From MKUN01 sp964481425 (GTDB lineage: Bacteria; Bacteroidota; Bacteroidia; Chitinophagales; Chitinophagaceae): a DNA stretch of 64,000 nt. This document shows, piece by piece, positions 33,878-42,985 of this stretch. The position numbers were made by a program, and so were the translations under genes. Location of the stretch: positions 15,535 through 79,534 of the forward strand of contig CAYZTM010000020.1 of the NCBI GenBank assembly GCA_964481425.1, read 5' to 3'. A model generated the notes under the pieces. The model worked only from the letters and a program-made list of their open reading frames with translations, was not told where the DNA came from and did not search any database. Positions within the stretch are counted from its first letter, which is position 1. Every line of letters starts with the position of its first letter.

Positions 33878-35254
33878 CTAATCTTCTTTCTCTGTAGGAG
33901 TATTAATGGTGAGTTTTACCCTTTTAATGCGCATTTTTTCAATTTCAAGCACAGTAAAATCATAGTTCTCGAAACTTATTGTTTCATTGATCGCGGGGAA
34001 CTTGCCTGATATTTCCAGCATCAGCCCACCAAGGGAATCACTCTCTCCTCTGACAGCATCAAAAACATCCGACTGTTCCCCTATGATCCTGCAAACATCG
34101 TTGATGAGTGTCTTGCCATCGAATATGAAATTAAAATCATCTATTCGTTTAAAGTGGAGATCTTCTTCATCAAACTCATCTTTGATATCGCCTATGATCT
34201 CTTCCATTATGTCCTCCAGGGTAACAATACCTGATGTACCACCAAATTCATCTACAACTATTGCGAAATGGATACGCTTCTGCTGAAATTCATGCAGCAG
34301 GTCCTCTATTAATTTTCCTTCGTGTACAAAATACGCTGGTCTGATCAAAGTGTGCCAGTCGAGCTCATTATGCTCTGTGTAAGGCAGCAGGTCTTTGGTA
34401 TGTATCATGCCTGCTATCTTATCCAGGCTTTCCTTGTATACTGGCAAGCGAGAATAACCCACTTCTATGCAATATTGCTGCATTGCCGTAAAGGTCATAT
34501 CATAGGATATGCCGCTTACATCCATACGGGTGCGCATGATCTGTCTTACAGTAATGTTACTGAATTTCAATATACCTTTAAATATGTTCACCTCCTCACG
34601 GGTGGCCGAATGACCAACTGTAAGTTCAATGGCATGCTCAAAATCCTCATTGCTCAGGTTATTAATGCTTTTAGCCCCCAATTTACCCTCTATATAGGAG
34701 GTTGATGACACCAGCATCCGGCTCACAGGCAGAAATGCTTTCGACATCAATTTCAATACCGGGGCTGAAAATAGGGCCATGCGCATATTGTTTTGCGTAG
34801 CATACACTTTAGGCAAAACTTCCCCAAAAAGCACCAGCAGGAAGGTTACAATAACTACCTGTATCAGGAAGGAGACGATTGGGCTGATATCCTGCGGCAT
34901 CAGGCTGTTGACCAATAAGTTAGTACTAATAACGATGGCAATATTTATAAAGTTATTGGCTACAAGTATGGTCGCTAAAAGTAGCTTTGGCTGGTCAAGA
35001 AGGCGTATCACTTGCCTGGCCCCGGCATCTTCCTTAGTTTTCAGGTAATTTATGTCTTTTGCTGTCAGCGAAAAATAGGCTGTTTCGGCCCCGGCAGTTA
35101 TAGCGGTAAGCAATAGCAAGACCAATATAATAATGATAAGGATCGTAATATTAGATGCTGAAAAAGGTGCGCTTGCGGCTTCAAATAGAATAGTGTTCAG
35201 TATCGTCCCGCCTTCCGTGCTTTCCAAGTGTCGATTCGTTTGATGATGTATCAA
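33878..35254 (-). CDS. gldE: GldE-type CNNM/CBS-domain membrane protein
   Basis: A protein of up to 458 residues in the HlyC/CorC (CNNM) family, placed as GldE because it sits downstream of mutY and ssb as in gliding flavobacteria. An N-terminal DUF21 membrane domain covers about 35-190 (ITAGAETAYFSLTAKD, VLFGEVLPKVYA). Two CBS domains lie at about 225-345 (VRQIMRTRMDVSGI, FAIVVDEFGGTSGIVTLEDIMEEI). A CorC-type C-terminal domain covers about 370-450. No ATG lies near the N-terminus. A TTG at 35254 is within a TAATTTTG promoter-like word, so the true start may be another TTG at 35227. In Flavobacterium GldE works with GldD; gldD is not adjacent here. Confidence 0.82.
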   Translation of the reverse strand: MIHHQTNRHLESTEGGTILNTILFEAASAPFSASNITILIIIILVLLLLTAITAGAETAYFSLTAKDINYLKTKEDAGARQVIRLLDQPKLLLATILVANNFINIAIVISTNLLVNSLMPQDISPIVSFLIQVVIVTFLLVLFGEVLPKVYATQNNMRMALFSAPVLKLMSKAFLPVSRMLVSSTSYIEGKLGAKSINNLSNEDFEHAIELTVGHSATREEVNIFKGILKFSNITVRQIMRTRMDVSGISYDMTFTAMQQYCIEVGYSRLPVYKESLDKIAGMIHTKDLLPYTEHNELDWHTLIRPAYFVHEGKLIEDLLHEFQQKRIHFAIVVDEFGGTSGIVTLEDIMEEIIGDIKDEFDEEDLHFKRIDDFNFIFDGKTLINDVCRIIGEQSDVFDAVRGESDSLGGLMLEISGKFPAINETISFENYDFTVLEIEKMRIKRVKLTINTPTEKED

Positions 35255-35317
35255 AATTAAAAAAAGGAAAGAAATGCCGAGCCTTGTTCTTTCCTTCTTC
35301 CATAAAATAATTTATTC

Positions 35318-35767
35318 TTAAAAGGGCAAGTCGTCTTTAGTGCTGCTCTCATTACCGGAATCATAATTTACATCCGGGCTATGGTAGTTACTTGATTCGG
35401 AATTAGAATCCGTATTATTTTGATATTCACTATCTTTTCTTTTGTCAAGCATTACCAGGTTATCACCAACTATCTCTGTACTGAAACGTTTATTCTTATC
35501 TTTATCTTCCCATGTCCGATTCCTCAACCTGCCCTCAATAAATACAAGGCTGCCTTTATGCAAATATTTTTGTGCCAGTTCTGCCAGTCCGCGCCAAAGT
35601 ACAACCGTATGCCATTCTGTTTGCGACACGAGGTTGCCATTCTTATCCTTAAAGGTTTCTGTCGTTGCAAGGGGAAATTTAGCTACCGCAATATGTCCTT
35701 CCAGGTACTGCAGGTCCGGCTCTCGCCCAAGATTACCTATCAGTATTACTCGGTTAACGCCTCTCAT
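35318..35767 (-). CDS. ssb: Single-stranded DNA-binding protein
   Basis: A 149-residue SSB. The OB-fold covers residues 1-108 (MRGVNRVILIGNLGREPDLQ, EWHTVVLWRGLAELAQKYLHKGS, RTWEDKDKNKRFSTEIVGDN). A flexible Ser/Asn-rich linker leads to the acidic tip DDLPF, which recruits partner proteins. The middle gene of mutY-ssb-gldE, 48 bp after mutY. Confidence 0.95.
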   Translation of the reverse strand: MRGVNRVILIGNLGREPDLQYLEGHIAVAKFPLATTETFKDKNGNLVSQTEWHTVVLWRGLAELAQKYLHKGSLVFIEGRLRNRTWEDKDKNKRFSTEIVGDNLVMLDKRKDSEYQNNTDSNSESSNYHSPDVNYDSGNESSTKDDLPF

Positions 35768-35815
35768 GATAGTTCTGATTTGTCAATTAATCTAAATTTA
35801 TATCCTTTAAGATTT

Positions 35816-36892
35816 CTAAAAGTATAATTTTTTTTCTAAAAAAGAAACAAGCGTCTTAGGGAAGGCTATATTTCGCAGATCGGCTATTAGCAGCCATTTC
35901 CCATCGTGCAGGCCCATTTTGGGGCGTCCATGCAATCTAATCACATAAAAATGGGCCTCTATGTATTGATGCGTCAGGCGCTGCCTTGATACACCTTCAT
36001 AGACCATGTCCCGTCCATCAATATCCAGCCCCATAAATGATGGGTGTCGCATAAGACCGTTTTTATCCAGAGCATTGTCTGCCTCAATAAGATATGGCTC
36101 GTAAAGGTTTTGCCAGATGTCTCCCTCATTTCGCTTGTGCAGCCAGATATGGTCGTTTACAAGTAACACCAAGTAATGAAAATATCGTTTTCTGACAGCT
36201 ACCTTTTTACTCTTTACAGGTAACTCTGCAACAATGTCTTGACTGTAAGCAACACATTTCTTCTGCAAAGGGCATTTATCGCAAGCCGGCTGGCGGGGAA
36301 TGCATACCGTCGCTCCCAGGTCCATGATCGCCTGATTGTATGCTGCACTGTCACCTGTATCCAACAAATCACCCGCGAGTTCCTGAAACATCTTCTTACC
36401 CGGCCCTGTATCTATAGCCTCTTCGATGCCAAAATACCGCGACAACACACGGTAAACATTCCCATCAACCACTGCCACACGCTTGCCGAATGCGAACGAT
36501 GCTATTGCTGCCGCTGTATATGGGCCTATCCCTTTGAGGCACAACAAATGATCATATTCGTCAGGAAACGCGCCTCCAAATGTATCACTGATCTGCCTTG
36601 CTGTGGCAAGCATATTTTTGCAACGATTGTAATAACCCAAACCCTGCCACAAGCGATATACCTTTTCTTCATCAGCCATAGCCATATCGTGTATGGTTGG
36701 GAAGGCATCTATAAATCTCAAGTAGTATGGCTTCCCTTGCATAGCGCGCGTTTGCTGCAATATTATTTCTGACAGCCATATTTTATAGGGGTCCTTTTCA
36801 CCTTTCCAGGGCAAGCTCCGGTCATTGTCTAAAGCATGCCATTTCATCAATTCCTTTGTAAAAAAACTATTTTGTCCTTTTGTTGCTTTCAT
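35816..36892 (-). CDS. mutY: A/G-specific adenine glycosylase
   Basis: Removes adenine mispaired with 8-oxoguanine. The 358-residue protein starts at the ATG at 36892 (a GTG one codon earlier is less likely). The catalytic Glu lies in SEIILQQTR near residue 44, and the helix-hairpin-helix and Asp lie in GIGPYTAAAIASFAFG and VVDGNVYRVLSRY. The iron-sulphur ligands C-x6-C-x2-C-x5-C (CIPRQPACDKCPLQKKC) are near residue 200. The C-terminal NUDIX-like 8-oxoG recognition domain covers about 235-350. A variant -7 TAAATTTA lies seven bases before the ATG. First gene of mutY-ssb-gldE. Confidence 0.94.
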   Translation of the reverse strand: MKATKGQNSFFTKELMKWHALDNDRSLPWKGEKDPYKIWLSEIILQQTRAMQGKPYYLRFIDAFPTIHDMAMADEEKVYRLWQGLGYYNRCKNMLATARQISDTFGGAFPDEYDHLLCLKGIGPYTAAAIASFAFGKRVAVVDGNVYRVLSRYFGIEEAIDTGPGKKMFQELAGDLLDTGDSAAYNQAIMDLGATVCIPRQPACDKCPLQKKCVAYSQDIVAELPVKSKKVAVRKRYFHYLVLLVNDHIWLHKRNEGDIWQNLYEPYLIEADNALDKNGLMRHPSFMGLDIDGRDMVYEGVSRQRLTHQYIEAHFYVIRLHGRPKMGLHDGKWLLIADLRNIAFPKTLVSFLEKKLYF

Positions 36893-36933
36893 CACGCTAT
36901 AAATTTACATAAGCTGGTCGGCACACTTAATTT

Positions 36934-36966
36934 TTTGGTAAAAGTCACCTTTAAAAATTACTTTTG
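36934..36966 (+). promoter_or_regulatory. Transketolase-subunit promoter (TTTG-N21-TACTTTTG)
   Basis: TTTG at 36934-36937, a 21-base spacer, then exact TACTTTTG at 36959-36966. The leader to the ATG is 22 bases. Confidence 0.6.
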
Positions 36967-36988
36967 CCGCACAAGTTTTTAATATAAT

Positions 36989-37831
36989 ATGGAGCTAAGC
37001 AAGTTGCAGGAAATAGCGGCGCAGGTCCGCAGAGATATAGTACGTATGGTGTACAAACCGCAAAGTGGGCACCCGGGTGGTTCCTTAGGTTGTACTGACT
37101 TTATGGTGGGCCTTTATTTTCATGCCATGTACTACAATACGGAGTTCAACATGGACGGCATTGGTGAAGATTTGTTTTTCCTTTCTAACGGGCATATCTC
37201 GCCTGTATTTTATAGTGTGCTGGCGCGTGCAGGATTTTTCCCGGTAAGTGAACTGGCGACATTCCGCTTGATCAACTCCCGTTTGCAGGGCCATCCTGCC
37301 ACGCACGAACACCTACCGGGTATAAGGATAGCTTCCGGTTCACTAGGCCAGGGGATGAGCGTTGCCTGTGGTGCTGCTTTAGCCAAAAGGTTGAACGGAG
37401 ATGCGAAGCTCGTTTACTCATTACATGGTGACGGAGAACTCCAGGAAGGCCAAAACTGGGAAGCGATCATGTTTGCAGCCCACCATAAGATAGACAACCT
37501 TATTGCAACCATAGATGTAAACGGCCAGCAAATAGATGGGCCCACAAATCAAGTAATGAACATAGCACCACTGGAAGATAAATTCCTGGCCTTTGGCTGG
37601 CATGTAATGAAAATGGAGGGAAATGATATGGCCGACGTGGTAAGGATGCTTGATGCCGCCAAAGCGGAAACAGGTAAAGGAAAGCCCATCTGCATATTGA
37701 TGCATACAGTGATGGGCAAAGGGGTCCCTTTCATGGAGGGTACGCACGAATGGCATGGTGTAGCACCCAACGAAAAACAACTGGAGGAAGCCCTGCAGGC
37801 TTTGCCGGAAACCAACCTGGGGGATTATTAG
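36989..37831 (+). CDS. Transketolase, N-terminal (thiamine diphosphate) subunit
   Basis: A 280-residue protein equal to the N-terminal third of transketolase. GHPGGSLGCTDFMVGLYF around residue 28 and HGDGELQEGQNWEA around residue 147 are the substrate and thiamine-diphosphate binding segments, the latter with the GDG...N pattern. ATIDVNGQQIDGPT follows. In split transketolases a second gene for the pyrimidine-binding and C-terminal domains normally lies immediately downstream. Here the gene is followed by a terminator and a convergent T9SS gene, so the partner must be elsewhere. Role: pentose phosphate pathway, two-carbon transfer between sugar phosphates. Confidence 0.9.
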   Translation: MELSKLQEIAAQVRRDIVRMVYKPQSGHPGGSLGCTDFMVGLYFHAMYYNTEFNMDGIGEDLFFLSNGHISPVFYSVLARAGFFPVSELATFRLINSRLQGHPATHEHLPGIRIASGSLGQGMSVACGAALAKRLNGDAKLVYSLHGDGELQEGQNWEAIMFAAHHKIDNLIATIDVNGQQIDGPTNQVMNIAPLEDKFLAFGWHVMKMEGNDMADVVRMLDAAKAETGKGKPICILMHTVMGKGVPFMEGTHEWHGVAPNEKQLEEALQALPETNLGDY

Positions 37832-37860
37832 CAGCAACTTTATTCAAGAGAATAATAACA

Positions 37861-37889
37861 AATAGGGTGGGTCATTGACCCACCCTATT
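37861..37889. terminator. Bidirectional terminator
   Basis: A near-perfect 14-bp inverted repeat (AATAGGGTGGGTCA with TGACCCACCCTATT) between the convergent transketolase and T9SS genes, T-rich on the right. Confidence 0.85.
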
Positions 37890-37918
37890 TCTATTCTAAA
37901 CGTATTTGTTATTACCAC

Positions 37919-39856
37919 TTAGTGACTCACAACAAAACGGTTGGTAGTGCGCACGCCATCAACATCTATGCAATAGAAGTAAACGCCGTTGGCTAAACCT
38001 GAAATTGAGAATGTTGCTGTCTTTTTAACACCTGCAGTTACACGGCCGAAAGACTGAGAACTGATAACCTGGCCTACAGTATTCATGATGCTCACATTAA
38101 CATTCGCATCAGCAGCAAGACTGAAAGGCATGTTCACTGTGTTATTGGCAGGATTAGGATAAACATCACCCATCAACAGATTGCTGGCAACGCCCGGCAC
38201 GCTGGCCACCTGTGTCTCTGTAGCAAAATGAAGACGTACCAAAGGTATTGATGTAAGACCTGTTGCTTCATTTTGGAAACCGAAACTATAGTTACCGTTA
38301 TTAAGAGATGTGTCTGACTGTCCAAAGAATCCTGCATATGGAGTAGCAGGGTTAGGTGAGCTGGTCAGAACGACAACTGTAGAAGAAGCAGCAGCATTTA
38401 CTGTAGTAGCAACCGCAGCCCAGGTGCCTTCTGTCAATATAGGATACCCGCTGGCGACATCCATCGGTATGTAAGCGTATTTCACAGTACTATTGTCCGA
38501 TATTTCGGAAGCATCAAGGTTATGTATAAATGTAGTATACCTTGGTAACCATCCGTTTGAAGAAGGATTATCCAATTGGTATACCTGAACCTGTATCGGT
38601 GCCCCGGCTGTAGTGGTTGCATCAAGTGCTATGCTGATACCTGTAATGGTATCTGCAGCGCCGGCAGGAACGTCAAACCGTGTACCGTTGAAATATGACA
38701 GTTCGCCCTGGCTTGCAGGTTTATGCAGATAATAACCACCTGTGATCAGGCCCTGGTTCTGCGACCAGAGGGTATCCAACACAGAGAATACAACAGTATC
38801 TGTAAGTTGTGTAGTGTTGGCATTACCTGTTACATTCACAGAGAATACACACACATAGTCACCCATAGAGCTTGCAGTATGTCCCGGGTCATAGTAAGGG
38901 AATTCTGCAAAAGAATCCACAGCAGACAGAGGCAGTGCTACGTTCATTGTATTGGTATAAACCTGTGCAGCATTCTTATAAATGGTAGCAGTCACAGAAG
39001 CGTTTTCAGCATTCGAACCCAGGTTATCGAGTTTAACAATAGGAGAAATACTATCAGCAAAAGTATAAGGCACATTAGCGATAGAAGAAGCATATGAACC
39101 TACGAGGTCGCTATACAAGAATCCGTTATGCACTGATACATTGTGCGGTTCAAGTTCGGCCAGTACCAGGTCATCAACCTGCCATGAATAACCACCGTCT
39201 ACAGGGCCATAATAATAGAAACGGAGATAAACAGTAGAATGGTTGGCGGCAACGGCCGTAGCATTGATGAAAACATTATACGGGTTTGTGGCCACGTAAT
39301 CATTACCATTCAGTGTGTTGTTGGGGTTAACGGCATACCTTGTCCAGGTGCTGCCGTCGTTACTTACATCCACAAAGCAGGAATCGTTGAAGCTCCTGAA
39401 ATATTCATTAAAATTGATCGCTACTGTTGAATGACCGGAACAATTGATGGCTGCTGTTTTCATCCAGCCCACGGGGTTTTTACCGGGGTTTGCCGCACCT
39501 ATCGAATCAGAATCATAGATCATAAAGCCTGTAGTTGTATTTATAGCACCTATATGGTACTGTGAACTTGACACCTGGCCATTGGGAAACCATTTCCAGG
39601 TTCCGTTAACACCACCGTCAGCACCTGTTGACCACCCTGCAGGTAATGAATTGTCAAAGGTCTGGCTATATATCGTTGTAGCCGTGCCTTTGGCAGCATA
39701 ATGATGTTGACTTGCAGGCACTACCAGCACGTCCGTACCATTATTTTTATGCAACTTCACCTGGGTCTTTGCTACACGTGCATCTTTATGCACATCCTTC
39801 GCATTTGCGCCGAAAGCCACTATCCCGGCAGCAATGAATAAAAGTGTTTTTCTCAT
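37919..39856 (-). CDS. T9SS type A protein, choice-of-anchor-J type (paralog 1 of 3)
   Basis: A 645-residue exported protein with a signal peptide (MRKTLLFIAAGIVAFGANAK). Residues ~60-235 are a MAM-like/choice-of-anchor J beta-sandwich (YSQTFDNSLPAGWST, VGWMKTAAI, WQVDDLVLAELEPHNV). A long beta-rich middle region is shared with the two paralogs at 44826 and 46997. It contains the recurring GYYLHKPASxGxLSYFNGTRFDVP word. The final ~75 residues form the sorting domain (NLLMGDVYPNPANNTVNMPF, IMNTVGQVI, NRFVVSH). Function unknown; secreted or surface-attached. It shares an upstream segment (39865-39898) with the paralogs. Confidence 0.85.
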   Translation of the reverse strand: MRKTLLFIAAGIVAFGANAKDVHKDARVAKTQVKLHKNNGTDVLVVPASQHHYAAKGTATTIYSQTFDNSLPAGWSTGADGGVNGTWKWFPNGQVSSSQYHIGAINTTTGFMIYDSDSIGAANPGKNPVGWMKTAAINCSGHSTVAINFNEYFRSFNDSCFVDVSNDGSTWTRYAVNPNNTLNGNDYVATNPYNVFINATAVAANHSTVYLRFYYYGPVDGGYSWQVDDLVLAELEPHNVSVHNGFLYSDLVGSYASSIANVPYTFADSISPIVKLDNLGSNAENASVTATIYKNAAQVYTNTMNVALPLSAVDSFAEFPYYDPGHTASSMGDYVCVFSVNVTGNANTTQLTDTVVFSVLDTLWSQNQGLITGGYYLHKPASQGELSYFNGTRFDVPAGAADTITGISIALDATTTAGAPIQVQVYQLDNPSSNGWLPRYTTFIHNLDASEISDNSTVKYAYIPMDVASGYPILTEGTWAAVATTVNAAASSTVVVLTSSPNPATPYAGFFGQSDTSLNNGNYSFGFQNEATGLTSIPLVRLHFATETQVASVPGVASNLLMGDVYPNPANNTVNMPFSLAADANVNVSIMNTVGQVISSQSFGRVTAGVKKTATFSISGLANGVYFYCIDVDGVRTTNRFVVSH

Positions 39857-39864
39857 TACAAATT

Positions 39865-39898
39865 ATTTTTTTAGACAATAAAATTTGAAGTAAAGTTA
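39865..39898 (-). promoter_or_regulatory. Conserved upstream segment of T9SS paralog 1
   Basis: On the minus strand TAACTTTA, then after about 10 bases ATTTTATTGTCTAAAAAA. The same order of words stands before the other two paralogs. TAACTTTA may be a -7 variant and the T-rich word part of the 5' leader. Confidence 0.45.
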
Positions 39899-39994
39899 CG
39901 GAAATCTTGCTTTTTTCCTAAATATTTATATACTTATACAAGTTAGCAAGCAAAAGATTTTTCGCTTGCAATTTTACTACGTCAAAATGCTCCT

Positions 39995-40002
39995 TACTTT
40001 TG
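39995..40002 (+). promoter_or_regulatory. Proline dehydrogenase -7 element TACTTTTG
   Basis: Exact TAnnTTTG, 17 bases before the ATG at 40020. The nearest upstream TTG is at 26-base spacing, longer than usual. Confidence 0.55.
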
Positions 40003-40019
40003 CACTCGCAACATAATTT

Positions 40020-41186
40020 ATGCTTCCTCAGTTCGACGACACCGCAATAGCTTTTGAGTACCGCTCAAACAAAGAGCTAAAACGTGCTGAATTCCTTTTC
40101 TCCTCCATGAGCTCTTCCCTGCTCACGAAGTTGGGAATGGGGATCACCAAATGGGCCATGGGCTGGCATCTGCCGATAAAAGGCCTGATAAAAAACACCA
40201 TCTTCAAACAATTTTGTGGTGGAGAAACAATGGAAGAAGCCGCTAATACGGCAAAGCAATTAGGCCAATATAATGTTGGTGTTATACTCGATTATGGTGT
40301 GGAGGGAAAGGAAGATGAACATGAGTTTGACAACGCGGTACCTGAATTCATAAAGGCTATTAATTATGCGGCTTCTCAAAAGAACATCCCGTTCATTAGT
40401 GTAAAGGTTACCGGCTTCTCCCGTTTTGCGCTGCTTGAAAAAATACACTCAGGCAATCCTCTTAGCGATGCTGAAAAAGAAGAATGGGCAAAAGTTCATG
40501 ACCGGGTACAGCGCATATGTAAAGCGGCTTGCGATGCCGGCATAATGGTGCTGATAGATGCTGAGGAAAGCTGGATACAGCAACCGGTGGACAACCTAAC
40601 AGATGCTATGATGGAGCAATACAACAAAACCAGGGCCACCATATTTAATACCTTTCAGCTTTACCGCCACGACAGGTACGACTTCCTTAAACGATCTCAT
40701 GAACGGGCAATAGAAAAAGGCTACATCCTGGGTGCCAAGCTGGTACGCGGAGCTTATATGGAAAAAGAGCGTAATCGCGCTGCATCAATGGGATATCCAT
40801 CGCCCATCCAACCTAACAAACAGGCTACAGACAAAGACTATGACGAAGCTGTGTTATATTGCCTGCAGAATCTGAATAATATTTCTGTCTTCATAGGTAC
40901 ACACAATGAAAAGAGTTGCTACCAGGCAGCAGAGTATATGGAGCAGCACAACATGCCTGCCAGCAACTCGCATGTCTGGTTTTCACAACTTTTTGGCATG
41001 AGCGACAATATTTCGTTCAACCTGGCACATAGCGGTTACAACGTGGCCAAATACCTTCCTTATGGACCCGTAAAAGACGTAATACCTTACCTGATGCGGC
41101 GGGCGCAGGAAAACACCTCAGTAGCAGGACAAACATCCCGGGAGTTATCGCTGATCCGTAAAGAAATAAAAAGAAGGAAACTATAA
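40020..41186 (+). CDS. Proline dehydrogenase
   Basis: A monofunctional FAD-dependent enzyme of 388 residues that oxidises proline to pyrroline-5-carboxylate. The TIM-barrel motifs are present: VLIDAEESWIQQPVD near residue 180, KLVRGAYMEKERNRA near residue 240, FIGTHNEKSCYQAAE near residue 294 and YLPYGPVKDVIPYLMRRAQEN near the end, whose RRxxEN binds proline. The dehydrogenase for the second step (P5C to glutamate) is not in the window. It is divergent from T9SS paralog 1 and has its own promoter. Confidence 0.93.
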   Translation: MLPQFDDTAIAFEYRSNKELKRAEFLFSSMSSSLLTKLGMGITKWAMGWHLPIKGLIKNTIFKQFCGGETMEEAANTAKQLGQYNVGVILDYGVEGKEDEHEFDNAVPEFIKAINYAASQKNIPFISVKVTGFSRFALLEKIHSGNPLSDAEKEEWAKVHDRVQRICKAACDAGIMVLIDAEESWIQQPVDNLTDAMMEQYNKTRATIFNTFQLYRHDRYDFLKRSHERAIEKGYILGAKLVRGAYMEKERNRAASMGYPSPIQPNKQATDKDYDEAVLYCLQNLNNISVFIGTHNEKSCYQAAEYMEQHNMPASNSHVWFSQLFGMSDNISFNLAHSGYNVAKYLPYGPVKDVIPYLMRRAQENTSVAGQTSRELSLIRKEIKRRKL

Positions 41187-41188
41187 AA

Positions 41189-41212
41189 AAGCCAACCCCT
41201 TCGGGTTGGCTT
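41189..41212. terminator. Hairpin terminator between proline dehydrogenase and divIC-like gene
   Basis: A 10-bp stem (AAGCCAACCC with GGGTTGGCTT) and a 4-base loop. The T-run is on the minus-strand side, so it best suits the eno/divIC transcript; it may also act on the plus strand. Confidence 0.8.
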
Positions 41213-41240
41213 ACGTTGTTAATATAAGGTTGGATCTTTT

Positions 41241-41531
41241 CTATTTATTTCGCTCCACAAGGTACACGTCCTCATTGTCTCTTTTCATCCTATAGTGTTC
41301 ACGTGCATACTGCTCAAGCTTCTGCGGGTCCGTGGTTATCTCGGTATGCTCCTTTTCCATTTTAGCTATCTCACCGTTCAGGTACGCTATACCATCATTC
41401 GCTGCCTGCAGGTCTTGTTTGCGCTGCGATTGTGATTCATAATCATTCTGGTCAAAGAACAGCATCCATACGGCGAAAGCAACAGCTGTGACAAAATATT
41501 TGTTGGTAACAACCTTTAGCAGTTTCTTCAT
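41241..41531 (-). CDS. Septum formation initiator (FtsB/DivIC-like)
   Basis: A small bitopic protein of 96 residues. A membrane helix lies at about 11-28 (YFVTAVAFAVWMLFF). A coiled coil at about 35-65 follows, and then the family's C-terminal LEQYAREHYRMKRDNEDVYLVE segment, in which the residue run after the coil contacts the FtsQ/DivIB partner. It belongs to the divisome FtsQLB-type complex. Located just after enolase, an arrangement seen widely in bacteria (eno-ftsB), 68 bp downstream and probably co-transcribed. Confidence 0.88.
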   Translation of the reverse strand: MKKLLKVVTNKYFVTAVAFAVWMLFFDQNDYESQSQRKQDLQAANDGIAYLNGEIAKMEKEHTEITTDPQKLEQYAREHYRMKRDNEDVYLVERNK

Positions 41532-41599
41532 ACCTTAAAATTATGCATTATGCTCATTCCTTCTGAAAAATCCTTTTCCACATATTCACAAAGGGCATT

Positions 41600-42889
41600 C
41601 TACTTGCCGAATTTTAGCGCTTTGCCGGGGTAGTAGGCATTGGCACCCAACTCTTCTTCTATTCTCAGCAGTTGATTGTACTTCGCCATCCTGTCACTAC
41701 GACTTGCCGAACCTGTCTTGATCTGGCCGCAATTCAACGCCACAGCCAGGTCAGCTATCGTAGCATCTTCAGTCTCTCCGCTGCGATGGCTCATGATGGT
41801 ATTATAGCTATTGGTCTGTGCCATGGTAACCGCATCGATTGTTTCACTAAGGGTCCCTATCTGGTTTACTTTTACCAGCAGGCCGTTAGCCGTCTTTTCT
41901 TTTATGCCGCGTTCCAGCCTGGTCACATTGGTCACAAAAAGATCATCACCTACCAACTGCACCTTACTGCCTAGCGCATCAGTAAGCGATTTCCAACCCT
42001 TCCAGTCATCTTCGTCCATGCCATCCTCTATACTTACTATAGGGTACTTCTTGCACCACTTCACCCAATATGCCACCATTTCCTCACTGCTTATTTTGGC
42101 ACCACTGCTTTTATGAAAATGATACTTTTTGTCTTTGGCATTATATAATTCACTATTGGCCGCATCCATGGCTATAGCTACCTGGTCACCCGGCTTATAG
42201 CCCGCTTTTTCTATTGCTTTAAGTACAGTTTCTATAGCCTCCTCATTGCTTTGGATATTTGGTGCAAATCCGCCTTCATCACCCACATTGGTAGAGTAGC
42301 CTTTTTCCTTTAATACCTTCTTCAGCTCATGGAATATCTCTACGCCCCAACGAAGCCCTTCACTGAATGTATCGGCCCCAAGCGGCACAACCATGAACTC
42401 CTGGAAGTCAATTTTATTATCGGCATGGGCACCGCCATTCAGAATGTTCATCATGGGTACGGGTAAAGTACGTGCATTGGCACCACCTATATAGCGATAT
42501 AACGACAAGCCACTTGCCTGGGCAGCAGCCTTTGCTGCGGCCATACTTACGGCCAGTATCGCATTGGCCCCAAGTTTACTTTTATTAGCTGTCCCATCCA
42601 TCTCTATCATGGCCATATCAATACCGCGCTGGTCGGTCACATCCCATCCATATAGCTCTTCAGCTATCTTTTCATTAATGTTATCTACAGCTTTCATTAC
42701 ACCCTTACCACCAAATACCTTTTTCGCGCCGTCACGCAGTTCCATCGCCTCGTGCTTGCCGGTAGACGCACCGCTGGGTACCGCTGCGCGCCCCACAAGA
42801 CCATCGCTGGTATATACATCTGCTTCTACTGTAGGATTACCCCTGCTATCTAATATTTGCCGGGCAATGATGCTGCTGATAAAACTCAT
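41600..42889 (-). CDS. eno: Enolase
   Basis: A 429-residue glycolytic enzyme converting 2-phosphoglycerate to phosphoenolpyruvate. The N-terminal ILDSRGNPTVEADV is the family start. Lid and ligand residues are in VPSGASTGKHEA, the metal site in SIEDGMDEDDW near residue 290 and DDLFVTN. The signature SHRSGETEDATIADLAVAL is near residue 370. Standard length, no anomaly. Driven by an exact TATCTTTG element 23 bases upstream of the ATG. Confidence 0.97.
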   Translation of the reverse strand: MSFISSIIARQILDSRGNPTVEADVYTSDGLVGRAAVPSGASTGKHEAMELRDGAKKVFGGKGVMKAVDNINEKIAEELYGWDVTDQRGIDMAMIEMDGTANKSKLGANAILAVSMAAAKAAAQASGLSLYRYIGGANARTLPVPMMNILNGGAHADNKIDFQEFMVVPLGADTFSEGLRWGVEIFHELKKVLKEKGYSTNVGDEGGFAPNIQSNEEAIETVLKAIEKAGYKPGDQVAIAMDAANSELYNAKDKKYHFHKSSGAKISSEEMVAYWVKWCKKYPIVSIEDGMDEDDWKGWKSLTDALGSKVQLVGDDLFVTNVTRLERGIKEKTANGLLVKVNQIGTLSETIDAVTMAQTNSYNTIMSHRSGETEDATIADLAVALNCGQIKTGSASRSDRMAKYNQLLRIEEELGANAYYPGKALKFGK

Positions 42890-42912
42890 TTGATAGATTT
42901 TTTAATACGGCG

Positions 42913-42920
42913 CAAAGATA
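42913..42920 (-). promoter_or_regulatory. eno -7 element TATCTTTG
   Basis: Exact TAnnTTTG on the minus strand, followed by CGCCG, 23 bases before the enolase ATG. Confidence 0.6.
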
Positions 42921-42985
42921 ATATCGGAGTGGCTTAATAAAAAGTTATAAGTATAACTCAGCGCTAACATTTACCTTAGCTGTGC

